This document shows positions 46,204 through 58,356 of a DNA stretch of 64,000 nt, in pieces. Each line of letters begins with the position of its first letter. Position 1 is the first letter of the stretch. The DNA is from Acephala macrosclerotiorum (taxonomy: Eukaryota; Ascomycota; Leotiomycetes; Helotiales; Mollisiaceae), in assembly GCA_014904845.1 (NCBI GenBank), contig MU119243.1:62001-126000 (forward strand), in the 5' to 3' direction. A model generated the notes under the pieces. The model searched no databases. It was not told the DNA's origin and saw only the letters and a program-made list of their open reading frames with translations. A program made the translations under genes and the position numbers.

Positions 46204-48817
46204 TTACCATTCCTCATCCTCATCCTCTGGCCCCATAACCCAAACCTGAAATCTCAACTGCTTCCTATTACTAACCCTATCCCTCGCCATCAAGAAAGTA
46301 TCCTTGACTCTTTCCTTGATCTCTTCCCAATCAACCTCATTCCCCTGTTCTTTGACCACAAAACTGTCTCTTCCTCCCCAGTTGTACTTGAACGTCAAGT
46401 AATTTGTCGTTTCACGACTTCTCCCACTTCGTTGACAAAACAAGTCGAAGAATTGAGAGATGGAGGAGGAGCGGAAGATGTCTGCTGGGAGAGGGTTGTC
46501 GTGATCTGGTGAGCGATTGGCATTCTCGAGAATGAATGTCAAGCGTTTTGGTTTGGGTGCAGAGGAGGGCTCAGGAGTTGCGGTGCTGCCGCTGCGGAAA
46601 GGAATCTTGGCGTCGATGGGTCCGAACTGCTTGTTTTCGGCTGGTGTAGGTTGCCTGATTTCGGCATTTGATAGAGAGGTTGGAGTCAGTGCTGATTCTG
46701 GAGCACGGTATTCTTGAGGTGGTGGGGCTTGAGTTTGAATGGGAACCTGAGCAGGAGCCGCAACTGGGACTGGCCCAGGCCGTTCAGCTGGAATTTTCAG
46801 CACACATACCAGAGAGGGTTGATCATGCGATTGAGCACGAACATACGTACCCGTACCAGCGGTCACGGACGATGTGCTACGCGTTTGACGTGTAGGATCC
46901 AGGTTGAAAAGATCAAAGGTTGGTTTGGGGACATTGTTGCTGCTAGTGGGTAGCGAGTGGCTCGGGGGGTGCGACTGATGCGGTTGTGGTTGCGATTGTG
47001 ATACTTCAGTCATGGGCCGAGGAGCATCTTGTTCAACGGGTCTTCCACTCGTGCCTCGAGAAGAACGACGATCCCAATCGGCTGGCTGAGCACCGATTGG
47101 GAGAGCATTACTTCGTAGTACGTTAACTGGTGTGAACCCAGCGCCTGCTGGGGCTATGGGCGCTGGTTTTTGTTGGAAAGGCATCGTCGTGAATTGTTGG
47201 GGTGCCGTCTGGTGGATGACATGTCCCTGATTCTGAACAAATGTTAGTAAATAGTCTAAGTGGGATGGCTTGATTTTGGGATAACGCACTTGAGGTACCG
47301 GTACCTGCTGAGGTGGAGGAGGCTGCACAGTGACCACCTCTTCTTGCCTCTCTGAGGTCACTGGTGGCTGGGGGGATGCCTGCTCTTGACTGCGTCCGAT
47401 GCTGTATCTTGGACGTTTCGAGCTATGCTCTGTATTTGTGACGGCAGAGAGGACGGGTGGAGGCGGTTGGATTTCATGAAGCTGTCAACTGTAAGTATGA
47501 CTCCATTGGCAAAGAGTCACAAATAGAGAATAGCGCTTAGACTTACTCTTTTCCTTGAAGGTTCCTCCTCATTTATACCCGGTGCTGGAACTTGATTCAA
47601 TTCAGGAATACCATCAGTCATACCGCCATGCACCTTGTAAATCCACTGACTCCTATGGAACTTCCAAGCATTCTCGAATTGGGCAGTTTTAACAAGGCCA
47701 GTTGAAGTTCTGACAAGAAATCCACATCCTTTCTCACCCCAAAGCATAGAAATGTCTTTGATCAGCTCCTTGCATCGCTGACGGATGATTACCTCCTTTG
47801 CGGAATCTACCTCAACGTCGAGACGTTTTGTTAGAGCTTGAGCAAAGCGTTTGACGTGGTAGCGATTGTGTTTGTTAGCGTGGTACAGATTGCGTTCGTG
47901 GAAGTACCGGAAAGCAAAAGCCTGTTCATTGTTGGGCCAGGGCTGCAGAGGCTGTGAGGAAGGTCAGTAAGATCAGCTGAGAAGCGTAAAGGTCACTCAC
48001 ATCGTAAAGCCAGTCAGGAGCTACTGTCTCGTAGACAGCATCAACTGGATAGGTATATTCGAGGTGCCTTTCGATACTTCTTTTCGTCCCACTAGGTTTT
48101 AGAGGTTAGAATGATGGTGCACGGGGAATAGAAGGTGCGACTAACGTTCCATCGCTTTCATGAGCGTTGTCGATCTCCTCCGGCTGAGCGGGATCGCTGG
48201 CAACTCGGATAGTGAAATCGTCATCGGGAGCTTTCTCTTCCATAACACCTTCGAGCTCACTATCACTGCCCTCTTCGACCACAGCAGTCTAGACATTGGT
48301 CAGCACGCGAACTTCCTGATGCATCTTTGCGGACTTTCGTACCTGCTTCCTTTTTCTTTTGAGATACTCGTCGTTACGTCGGTACATTGATTCTTGAGTA
48401 CACATCAACTTCGTGATTGTATCAAGAATTCTAGCCCAGATCTTAGCACAACAGTCCCAAATACAGTAGGCCTGATACTCACTTGGATTTGTCGTCTGGC
48501 AAGCAAAGCCATGCCGGGTCACGTGGCTCATCCTCCGGTGCAGTGAAAAGCTGCTCATGGGCGACCAAGAACTCTTCCGCGCATTTCACGACCTCCGGCG
48601 CGTCGCATTGCAAAGGAAAGTTGAGATGGCTAATGCCCTCGGTGCGTTTGATCCAGTTCTTGCGGAAATCGATAGACCGCTGTGAGAGCGAGTTGTAGCT
48701 ACGATTTGATGTTGACGCGTCTCCGTATCCTAAGGAGTGGCACAGATCGCTGACGCGACCGTATCCCGGGTCCTGGAAGTATGCGGCGCGTTCATCTACG
48801 GACATATGATCCGTCAT
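46204..48817 (-). CDS. Paralogue family member B, unknown multidomain protein
   Basis: Exons 48817-48483, 48430-48343, 48288-48146, 48091-48001, 47951-47547, 47481-47290 and 47232-46204 give 760 aa with every phase consistent. The 57-bp frame-neutral intron 47233-47289 has a perfect TACTAAC branch. Domains: an N-terminal helical domain (RVSDLCHSLGYGD, then CAEEFLVAHEQLF); a basic helix (KLMCTQESMYRRN, KRKRK); an acidic stretch (VVEEGSDSELEG) that might be a SUMO-interaction motif; a middle domain (WPNNEQAFAFRYFHERNLYH to AWKFHRSQWIYKVHGG); about 250 Pro/Gln/Ser-rich residues; and a C-terminal alpha/beta domain (RLTFILENANR, FRSSSISQFFDLFCQRSGR, LTFKYNW, LRFQVWVMGPEDEDEEW). Composition suggests a nuclear scaffold or regulator, but I do not recognise the family. 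This appears to be the full-length, undamaged member. Confidence 0.8.
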
Positions 48818-51356
48818 GGCGACGTATTATATCGTGAAAATGTATCGCGATAATGACGGAAGAATGGACGTAGAAAACGCGAGAGGTAGAAAGGAGAGAA
48901 AATGAGGGCTAGAAACGCATAGAAACAAATGTAATCTGTAGGAGATTACATCACGGATCCTGGTACGCCGTTCGCCCTTAGTCGACCTTGTCTGCCCCTG
49001 AAACCCGCGCGGTGACCACCACCAAGGTCCACCGTAGTAGATTGAGCAGTTTAGCAGCCCTTAGCACCCAGCTCTTCGTAATAGATAGAGAGGAAAAGAT
49101 GTGCCTGAGTGGCAAACTCTTCAGAAAAGAACGTAGCTTTCAGGGAACATTTAGGAACCGATTGATAACGGCCAGCACCGCTTTTTGTAGGTCCTCAGAT
49201 TCACATTATAAAATAAACTAAGCCTCAGGCACCACTCCTGGCGGATTGCATTTTCATGTGTGATTGAAATTTCACTTTGGTTTGATTATGCCTCTCGACT
49301 CCTAGTATCTTTATTTTCTGTTATTAATAATATATTTATATTTTAAATAGGAGATAAATATGGACTTCTACCATTTTATATTATGCTTTTTATTTCGAAA
49401 TTGCTGTCTCGGATAAAGCAAGGCCGAGTATACCCGTAAACTTAAGCGAGCCTCACCTAAGCCCGTATTTGCCACCGTATTTCAATTTGAAATAATTTTA
49501 CATTTAGCGACTATACAATGAAAATTTTTCTTATTTATTAGAAGCTTATTATTTAAGCTTTTTTCGTCGTGATTCCAAAATCCAGCTTTGAAGTTTTCAA
49601 TTTCAGGCTGTAGTATTGTTTCAAAGATGGAAAAGAATAATTATCGATTGGAACAACGCTACCCCGGCTCCTCGCTTCGTTTACGCTAAGCCTCATTCGA
49701 AGCTATCAACACCATAAACTTAGATCATGATAGAAATGCTCGCAATTGATCATTTATACTATATTTAGAGCTAGGCAAGTGCCACGTCAGCTCGAATGCA
49801 TATGATCTACCATATCGCCTTTAGATTGAATACAAGACAGTTATTTTCGATTCTGGTTTCCAGCGGTATTCGATCGAGTCGAGACCTGTTTGAGATACTA
49901 CGCCTGAGCTGAAGTGAGTGCTGGCTAGTCATTTGCATTCTCTAATATCATGGTCCTTCTGGCTCATTGGCCATTATCCATACCCCGCGCTCGCCTTACA
50001 AAACCCTCGAACCTGTTTTCCAAAACAGAAAGCAGGACGAAGCGCTTTTTACCCACTTGAGTATGGCAGGATGGTAATGAAAAACAAGTGTCATGGTTGG
50101 ATTTGAACTAGATTTCCTATCCTTGAGAGCGAAGATATCTCGATTGAAGTTATTCTCAAATACAAAAAGAGGAGATATTCCCTAGCCCAAACTACAGCCT
50201 CGCATATCTCTGCTTCAAATTCTCCAAACTCCAAACTCCAAACTCCAAACTCCCACAACATGCCCAAGTTATCTTTACTCTCCAGTGTTTTCTTTCCCGG
50301 CTCTACCCCCGAGAGCAGTCCCATCCTCTCCAACCTTTTCACCTCCAGTGAATTTCCTAGCTATGCTCACCGCAACAACTTTCACTACCATCTCCATATA
50401 TTTCTCTCTGGCCATCTTTCTGAGGCACGCTGCACACATACTCTGGGCCGTTGGCATTTTTGAACACTTGCCGAAAGGGTGGTAGGTAAGTTGATCCTAA
50501 ATAGGTGCAGAGGTCAGCAACTACAGAAAGTATGGTGGTGTTGAGAAATGGAGAAGAGAATATGACTGGCTCACAGGTAAAAGTGGCTTTCCTTAGGCAT
50601 CTGGGAAGCTGAACTTGCTTGCTTTCAAAGTATAAGTAGTCGAAAAACGTTGTAGATGGTTCTTGGTGAGGAGTCGAGGCCTGGATGATGTGTTCTGCGA
50701 TAGAATAAAGCGGGTGGTGATGGCCTTTTAAAAGATTTTGGTGATGGGCTATGGTGTAGGGAGAGGTGAGGAAGGATCTAAAGTTAGAAATTGGGCGGAA
50801 AATCTCTGACTCGGCCCACGACGAGCTAATCCACGGGGCTGGAGAGAGTGAGCAGGTGATTGACAGAGTTGAAATAGAGAGTGAAACCAAAATCACTGGG
50901 ATGCGTCAGGTTTGTAAGGTATTTTCATTATTTTTTTGAAGCTATCCCAGTCTCCAACCTGCAATCTGCAATTTACCAGGTATCCCAAACGTATCTCCAT
51001 CTGCGCAATTAATTTGGAAGACAAGATATCTTTAGTCGCGGCAAGCAAGATCACTTGCCGAGTATTCAAATGTATTCAGCGCAGTATGAGAATGAAAAGA
51101 GGCCAGAATTGAAGTGACTTTCATTGCAGCACTCAAAACCCCCTAGATGATTAATGGCATGATCCTTACGATTGTGTTCCTCCGCTGTATACTTTAAATG
51201 CTCAAAGTGAACAGGACAAAGACAAGAGAGCTTGCTATACTAACGAGACCGACGACAACATGACTGCACGCTTGATCTGATGATACATTCCCTTCGATCT
51301 CCTCTCATGGCAGTCCGATGTTTGTCCCAAACAATAGTTGCCCTGCGTTCCATACA
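48818..51356. other. 2.5 kb between members B and C, no supported gene
   Basis: Upstream of member B is its promoter. AT-leaning DNA at 49300-49560 resembles old repeat. A 179-codon minus-strand frame at 50357-50896 starts with GTG rather than ATG, overlaps other open frames and shows no domain; it was not accepted. A short direct repeat (CCAAACT, three units) lies at 50225-50251. Confidence 0.35.
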
Positions 51357-52727
51357 TCAGATACTGAATTCTACCCAACCATCAGCGTCAGGACCAGCAA
51401 CATCTATCTGAAAGTTTGTCTTTTCAGGAGTAGATCTCGCAATACGATTGAATCTCTTCTCAACAGTCCTCTTTGTCTTCTCCCACGAAGCGTCATCATC
51501 AGTTTTGTCCACCGTAAAACTATCTTTCGCCCAACCATAATTGAACGTGAGGGAATCAACAGACCCAAGATCACGGCCACTGCGCTTGCAGAAAATATCG
51601 AAGAACTCTCGGAGAGTAGAGCTGCGGAATACTGATGATTGTAGAGGGTTGGCTTCGTCGGGTGCGTAGTCTTCGTCTTCAAGGATGAAAGTCAAATTTG
51701 GCTTGGAGGTTCGTGATCTCCTGGCTGCTTTCGATGCCGGGCCGCTAGGCGGGATACCTAAGATGGCATTTTGTCAGCGAAAGTATGTCAGGCCGGAGGC
51801 AACACTGAGTTCCAGAAAATGGCAAACGTACCAGCAGACTCTCTGGCGGGCGATGTCCCGCGAGCTCCTCTCTCGGGTTGCTTGTCTGGGAGAGAGGGGT
51901 TGTTGTGTCTAGATTGGGGAGTATGGGTATGCTCAGGCGTATTAATCCTACGAGCTTGCGATCCCTGGGCCTCAGGGCGTGGTCTCGGTTCAGGTGATGG
52001 GGAAGGACGTCTACTATTGGGGTTGTTCTGCAGAGGGACGTTAGCTTGCGAGCTGCGCTCAACTTGGGACCGCGCCAGGTACCTGGAGCCCAAATGAAGG
52101 GAAACTGTCTTCAGAATCTTCGTCGGTCAGATCGATTGGTATGTCAAATTGGCTTGCTTGCTGGCCACCGGCGGTCTTGAGAGGATTGACCCTCTGCCTC
52201 TTTAGCTTAGAGCCCACCGAGATAATTCTGTCCTCCTATAAATAGTAAGCAGTGTCGCAAGAATAGCATGATTGGGACTAAAGATATAAAAGCTCACCCT
52301 GTCTCTCTTCTTTGAATCGTTGTAGTCCTTATTGGTGAGGTACTTCAACTGTTGAGCACACATCAACTTTGCCAGCCAGTCGCGCAACCTGATCAAAGTC
52401 AGCTGGGTCGCCAATATAGTATTCTCTACCAGCCAAACGAACTCACTTGTCAACATTGTCGGGATACACGAGTGGCGTGTTCGTGAACAAGCGCGCATGC
52501 TTGATCAAAAATTCGGAGGCACATCGCTGAACGAGAGGATCCAAGTGGGATGTAGGGAACTTGGGAAGCTCATCCTCACCCATAAATGCTTTGCGAAAGT
52601 TTACGGCCTTTCCCGCCAACGAGCCCGAAGCTTTGGAGGCACCTTCAGGGTAGCCAAGCTCGGTACACAAGTGGGTAATAGAGCCGTAATCCTCTTGAGG
52701 CGATGATGCTTGGCTGCTAGACGACAT
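51357..52727 (-). CDS. Paralogue family member C, short form with a SUMO-interaction-like motif
   Basis: Exons 52727-52447, 52388-52298, 52235-52083, 52027-51832 and 51757-51357 give 373 aa, fully in phase. The N-terminal domain (SITHLCTELGYPE, VNFRKAF, CASEFLIKHARLF) aligns with member B (RVSDLCHSLGYGD, IDFRKNW, CAEEFLVAHEQLF). Then come a basic helix (WLAKLMCAQQLKYLTNKDY, KKRDR), an acidic segment FDIPIDLTDEDSEDSF, a Pro/Arg/Ser-rich stretch and the C-terminal domain (NLTFILEDEDYAPDEANPLQ, FRSSTLREFFDIFCKRSGR, LTFNYGW, TNFQIDVAGPDADG). IPIDLTDEDSED fits the canonical SUMO-interaction motif: a hydrophobic core followed by acidic residues. The ~135-residue middle domain of members A and B is absent, so C is about half the length of B. 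Function is unknown; nuclear location is inferred from the basic and acidic segments. Confidence 0.8.
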
Positions 52728-54170
52728 CTCTGCGTGGAAGCTTGGAAGGTAGGAGGTCTAACTCGTTCGAAAGATGTTGAAGTGTTTACGATTAAAAGAC
52801 GAGCTTTGAGAGAATACATGAGTATGAAGAAGGCACGGTGGAACAAAACGAGCATGGGACTGAGCGCTAACCCAGAAATGAGAGCAGAGCGCTAGTTACC
52901 GTGGCGAGTGCGCCTGTGTCAGGGTCAAAACATGCATCCTGGCAATAAGCATGGGACCGAGAGGAAGCTAGGCTGATTGTCGCAGCAACCTGCAACCTGG
53001 CGCTTTCGGGTGGACAGGCACACGTCCAACTTGATGGCCCTACCAATATTGGAGCACTAATAATTCGTTCATGGAACATTTATTTTGGGATCAAAAAATC
53101 CAGTGGCTATAAACTTCTGAAAAAGTGTCTTGTTCGTTTCGTAAGTCTGCAAACGATGTTCGAAGTTGTTTGGTGCTTTACAAGAGCCGAATTATGTCTT
53201 AAACTTATTGTAATAAGTGGTTAAAAAATCCCATTATTAGCAGCAGCCCAACTTGGCTAAGCAAGGTGTCATTCTCTTGTTATTAGGAAAGAGGCTTGCA
53301 TGCACGATTTATACGGAGCTGGGGACTCAGCACCAATGAAATGAGTAAGAAAAGAGATAGCGTATATATTTTCCTAAAGTGTAAGGGCAACTACGTCTAA
53401 CAAACGCTAAAATGTAATTCTTAATTAGGGAAGGATTTGCGCAGTCCCGCTAGCAGTCGTAAGAAATGTAAGCCTACGCGGAAACGGACGAACAGTCGTC
53501 CATTGTATAACGCGGGGAGCTCGGTGCCGAGCCGAAAGAAGACAACAACAGGCTCAGCTGTGCCGTTCGACCCCAATGCTGTGTTTGGGCGTTTGCCTTG
53601 TCTCAGAATGTTGAGCAGCTGGACAATGATTCGATCAAGGCAGCAAGTACGATGAGTGCCTCGGACCTACCCCAGCAGGTGGCTGCGGCGCAAATGGTTC
53701 GCACGAATGAGAGCCAAATGAGGCTCTTATTAGAAGGGCGTCGCAATCTCAACGAAAAAAAAGCTGAGGCGGAAAGCACGTTGAGCGTGATATAGAAAAA
53801 AAAGAATCATGATAATCAATCGCTTTGTATGAGATGCGTCAATGCACTTGCTAAATAAATAGGATGCTGCGAATGGAGAATAAATCGATCCTTTGATCGC
53901 CTATTGTTTGAAAAGAGGAGTGGTCCGCGGCCAAGGAGAAAGCCGCAAAAGTCACCGGGCTAGGCTTTTTCCGTCAGGGAGGCTGGAACATTAACAGCCT
54001 AATCCAGAATTGTGTGTCCAATTAAATGTGCTTTCCACGGAGAGTTTTGTGCAAATAAAATAAACTTTGAACAGTTAATAAACGAATAATAAGTTGCAAA
54101 GTATTGTCTTCTAGAAATCATAGGAAAATAAGTAGCGTATTTGCCAAACATATATTAAATTTGCCGCGAT
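52728..54170. other. Intergenic, with an unrecognised coding remnant near 53440-53795
   Basis: Member C's promoter is at the left. Between 53440 and 53795, two overlapping plus-strand frames look like one protein with a slip: a Lys/Arg-rich part (SRKKTTTGSAVPFDPNAVFG), then VEQLDNDSIKAAST and a Gln/Glu-rich helical end (RLLLEGRRNLNEKK) to a stop at about 53795. No family is recognised. It could be the tail of an old mobile-element protein, since it lies at the edge of the third AT-rich block. Confidence 0.35.
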
Positions 54171-56035
54171 CGCGCATTTGAAATCCAATTACGTTTAATT
54201 TTTCAATTTTATATTACGATATAACGATATTTAACGAATTAAATAATTGATTTTAAATATTATTGCGATTAAATAGTTTATTAATTTATGATTAAATTTC
54301 TTTGATTTTATCGCAATATTATAATATTATAATTTTTTCAACGAGAAAATTTTTAAATTTTTAAATATTTAAACGTTAAAATTTAAATTTAAATATTTAA
54401 ATAAATAAAACTCGTAAAAATAATAACGCTTTTTTAATAAATATTTACGAATAAAAATATATTATTTTTTTTTAAATTTTTATTATTTTAATTATTTAAA
54501 TAAATATAATTTTTTAATTAAATATTTAAATAATTTTAATTTTAATTTAATTATATATAATATTAATTATATTTAAACGGTTTTCGTATTTCGCGTTATA
54601 TTTTATTTTTAATAATTTAAAATTTAAAATAATATAAAACTTTTAATTTATTGAAATTTTAAATTTTTTTTTTCGAGTTTTATAAAAAATTTTAAATTAC
54701 AAAAATATTAAATATTAAAAACAATATATTTTAACGTAAATACATATTACAAATATTACGTTTTATTACGTAATTTTAAAATCAAAATTTTTTTAATAAA
54801 ATATTTTAATTAATATTAAATATAAATATTTATAAATTTAAAAATAAAAAATAAATAAAAAATATATTTTAAAAATTTTATAATAAAAATTTAAAATTTC
54901 ATATATATATTATAATAATTAAAAAATGAAATCTCGTAAAAATTATATATTTTAAATCGAGTTTTTAAAATTTTAAAATTTAAATTTATTATAAATTTAA
55001 TATTATTTTATTTTTTTACTTATAATTATTATAATATAATTTTTTTTATTTTTTATAATATTAATTTTTATTAAATTACATATAATTTACATAATACGAA
55101 TTATTTCAATTATAAACGAAAAATATTAAATTTAATCGAAATATTTAAATATAATAATTTGATTAATTTATTAAAAAATTTCACAGTTTTATAACTTTGA
55201 AACAATATATAATCGTTTTAATAAAAAATATTAAAATTTTACAATTATAATTAAATTATAATTTTTATTTATTAATTAATTTAAATTGTATAAAATTTAT
55301 AAATATATTAAAACTTAATTAAATATTTTTAAATTTTAAATTTTAAATAATTTTATTAATTTATTATTGTATAAATTAATAATATTTAATTATATTTAAT
55401 TAAAATAATAATTATAAAATTTTCTAAGTACATTTTTACTTTAAATATTAAATATTTTTATAATTGCGTATTTTTTTTAAAATTATATATTAAATAAAAT
55501 AATTTAAATTGATTAAATCGATTATAATAATTAAATATAAAAACGAAAATTTCAAAAAATATTTTTTTAATATAAAACTTTATTAAAAATACGTTTTTGT
55601 TTTAAGTATTAAAGTTTTTAATTATAAAATACTTAAAAATTTAATTGCGCAATATTTAAAAAAAGTTTTAAAAGATTTTTTTTTTAATAAATATAATCGT
55701 AATAAATATATATAATTAATAAAATTAATCGTAGTAATTTAATATAAAAAACGAGAGTTTTAAAAAGTATTTTTCTAGTAATATAAAACTTCGCAAGAAA
55801 TGCGTTTATACTTTAAACACTAAAAAGTTTATCGATTTGTCGATTTTATTACTCGGCAAAATCTCAAATTATTACATTTTAATAATTATACCAATTTTAA
55901 ATACTTATAAAACGCTCAAATTAAGAGCTTTTGACTTGAAACTTAAAATAAGAATAAATTACTAAAATCGAAGACTTTGTAGCTTTTCGCAAGAGCGCCC
56001 TTGCGAGGTCTGCAAAGCAAAATGTGCGTCGAGTA
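54170..56035. repeat. AT-rich RIP block; 55180-56035 is copy 2 of the repeat at 30830-31665
   Basis: AT-rich, CpG-retaining DNA without genes. From 55180 on it is colinear with 30830-31665 in the same orientation, including a tandem ~205-bp unit (about 55510 and 55715). The last 250 bp (55790-56035) become progressively richer in G and C: TTCGCAAGAAATGCGTTTAT, then GAGCGCCCTTGCGAGGTCTG where copy 1 has only T/A-shifted sequence. Mutation therefore fades towards the right edge. Confidence 0.75.
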
Positions 56036-56334
56036 AAGAAGAAACATTTTATTTTTTAATCTTTGTTCGAAGGAATAATTAGTAAATGTTAAAAAACTTG
56101 GAAATAAAATGCACGAGAATATTTCATTAACTAGAGAAAGACTATTACTTGGACATATCAACTACGACATATTATCAATTTCTGAAGTAGAAGAGCACAT
56201 GGGAAAGAGCTTTCCATCGTTCCAGCAAGCAAAGGTCTGTATCCTATCCTAACAATCTAAGAGCCGCTCAAGAATGCATCCAATCTAAGACCAAAGAGAT
56301 TCGTCCCAGTCCTGTCCTGCAATCCTCAATCCAT

Positions 56335-57020
56335 CTACAAGACAGCCATCTTAACCATGACATCCTTGCACTTACCCAAAGAGTGGTACTTCTCAATAGC
56401 AGCCTTGGCCTCAGGCTTGCTGTAAGCAGCACTAGCCTCCTCAAGACTATCCCATCCGCAGAGACCAAGACCAACAACTTCATCACCCTCAACAGATCTG
56501 GCACCCCAAGTCTCCTTGCCGAGAACGCCCATCAGCTCCTTCCATGCCTCCTTGGCGGCCTCGATCTGGGACTCGTTCTCAAGGGCGATGCGGGAGAATT
56601 GAGTGAAGGCCTTGGGAGTCTTGTCGTCGGGGAACTCGGCGCAGCGGAAGACGCCGTGGCGGGGAGGAGCGACTCCCTTGGCTTCAAGAGCCTTGCGGTG
56701 ACCTTGGGCCCATTCGCTGTTGACGAAAGCCTGTTCGTCTTCTTGGGTTGCGAAGGCTGAAGAAAAGGAATGTTAGCTAAGTTCGAGAGAGGGAGAGTGC
56801 GGGGTAACGTGGGGGTAACGTGGTGGGGGAACGTACCAATGGTCTCGAGGTACTTGAAGCCGGTGACTGGGACTCCATCTTCAGCGACGATGGGACCAGC
56901 TGAGACACCGAGAACACCGGGCTGGGCCTTCATCTCGGGAGCGATCTTGTTCAAAGCTGCCAGGAACTCATCCTGGTGGCCTTCTGGGACTTGAGGGTTG
57001 ATGATCGCGAGAAAAGGCAT
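56335..57020 (-). CDS. Two-domain ABM-like (dimeric alpha-beta barrel) small protein
   Basis: Exons 57020-56837 and 56756-56335 with an 80-bp intron (TTCTTCAG acceptor) give 201 aa in phase. The N-terminal half, MPFLAIINPQVPEGHQDEF then LNKIAPEMKAQPGVLGVSAG, has the beta-alpha-beta pattern of antibiotic-biosynthesis-monooxygenase-like domains. The second half repeats the pattern (FTQFSRIALENESQIEAAKE, LMGVLGKETWGARS, VGLGLCGWDSLEEASAAYS). Fungal proteins of this type are often annotated as ABM-domain or stress-related dimeric barrels. No cofactor residues can be assigned, and enzymatic activity is unproven. It is probably cytosolic. The next gene on the same strand, 1.3 kb away, is a VOC-family protein; both are small alpha-beta proteins often found near secondary-metabolism genes. 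Confidence 0.75.
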
Positions 57021-58356
57021 TTTGATTGAGGTGGTTGATTGGTGATTTAGAAGGGGAGAGAAGTGATTTTGGGAATTTTTTGAATGTGAGTAGATTGTTA
57101 TTGCTGTAAATGATGATGTTGTGATGATGAGAGGAATAATCTGAAAGGAAATGAACAATACTTATACAGTTGAACTTGAAGTCACAGACCATATTGAACG
57201 GGATCATCGGTCATCCCAAAGGTGCGAGGACGCACTTGTTCGCCCATGATTTGTTCTCCGATCCGTACGCATAATTGTGTGCCCACATCCCAAAGCTTCG
57301 ATCAAGCCTTCTGGTGTTTCAACGTATTCTCGAATTCACGTACAAGGACATCGGCATGCCTGTTACCCGAGTCCGATTCGTCGAAATTGATTGGAATGGG
57401 ATTCTTGGGATGAGAACCCTTAATTATGTCATGCTGGTTTCGTTGGCATGCAAAATTCGGGTCGGAAACGGAGGATATAATATTGACCGGAGGAAGTCAG
57501 AATCCACAACCCTGACGATCATGGGCTCAAGCTTTCCCCAGACCAGTGAAATCCTCGGAGTCGAGACAGATTCGAAGGGCTATTCGCAGCTCTATGTTTG
57601 AGCTCTCAGTTGATCTGACGAGGTCGAGTGGGGAGGACTAGGTAGGTGTTCTGAAGGACGAACATATAACTATGCTATTGATCTTTCGATCCTATCAGAT
57701 GTAAGCAGAGGGGTTCGTACGATAAAGTTGTAACTTTAACGGTGGCACGAGTCGTGCCAAGTCCTTAATTGTTGTTTGCCATGAGACACACAGCGAATCG
57801 CATTTGGATCCGTAGCCCAGCGTTGTTGTTGTTTCGTCTGAAGCTTGATTGATGTTGGAAGTTGAAGAAGAGATGAAAAGGGCGGTGAGGGGCAAGACGT
57901 TATGAGGAACTTGGCCCCACCTTTCCTCATCTGGCATGATACTTGGCAGAATGCGAGGCGTTCTAGACTCAGCGCCGGATTGTGCCGCCACCCTAACACA
58001 GGGGTTCTCATTTTGCATTTCAAAGGATTTGTGCAACAGATGAACCTCATGATCATCTTTTTCAGCCTCAACCGAATGAATCAATGCAGCGCTGGAAAAA
58101 CATCCGAAAAATGTTCCGGAACGCGAATACGGAAGCGAGCTGTTGCAAGCTGTGAATAGAATTCCTCGGCGGGACGGGATCACACGACTCCCGGCGTTCC
58201 GCTGCTTTGATATCAGCCCTTCCATCTCCATCTTTGGTCCAAAACGTTGTCTTTCTACTATCAGCCATTGCCTCTTCTTCCTCATCGCACTCCGGCCTAA
58301 AGACCCAACAGCGAGATCCATCTTGGCTTCATCTCCAGCATAGAAACACGCATAAT
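57021..58356. other. Intergenic, no supported gene
   Basis: Several overlapping frames on both strands between 57695 and 58343 have shadow-like composition and no domain. Nothing else is recognised. Confidence 0.35.

Noticed and set aside
50357..50896. 179-codon minus-strand frame with a hydrophobic start, a possible secreted protein
   Set aside because: It starts at GTG, not ATG, and the sequence lacks convincing codon structure or a domain.
57695..58343. Overlapping frames up to 208 codons on both strands
   Set aside because: Mutually overlapping, shadow-like composition, no domain; the real gene nearby is the VOC protein.
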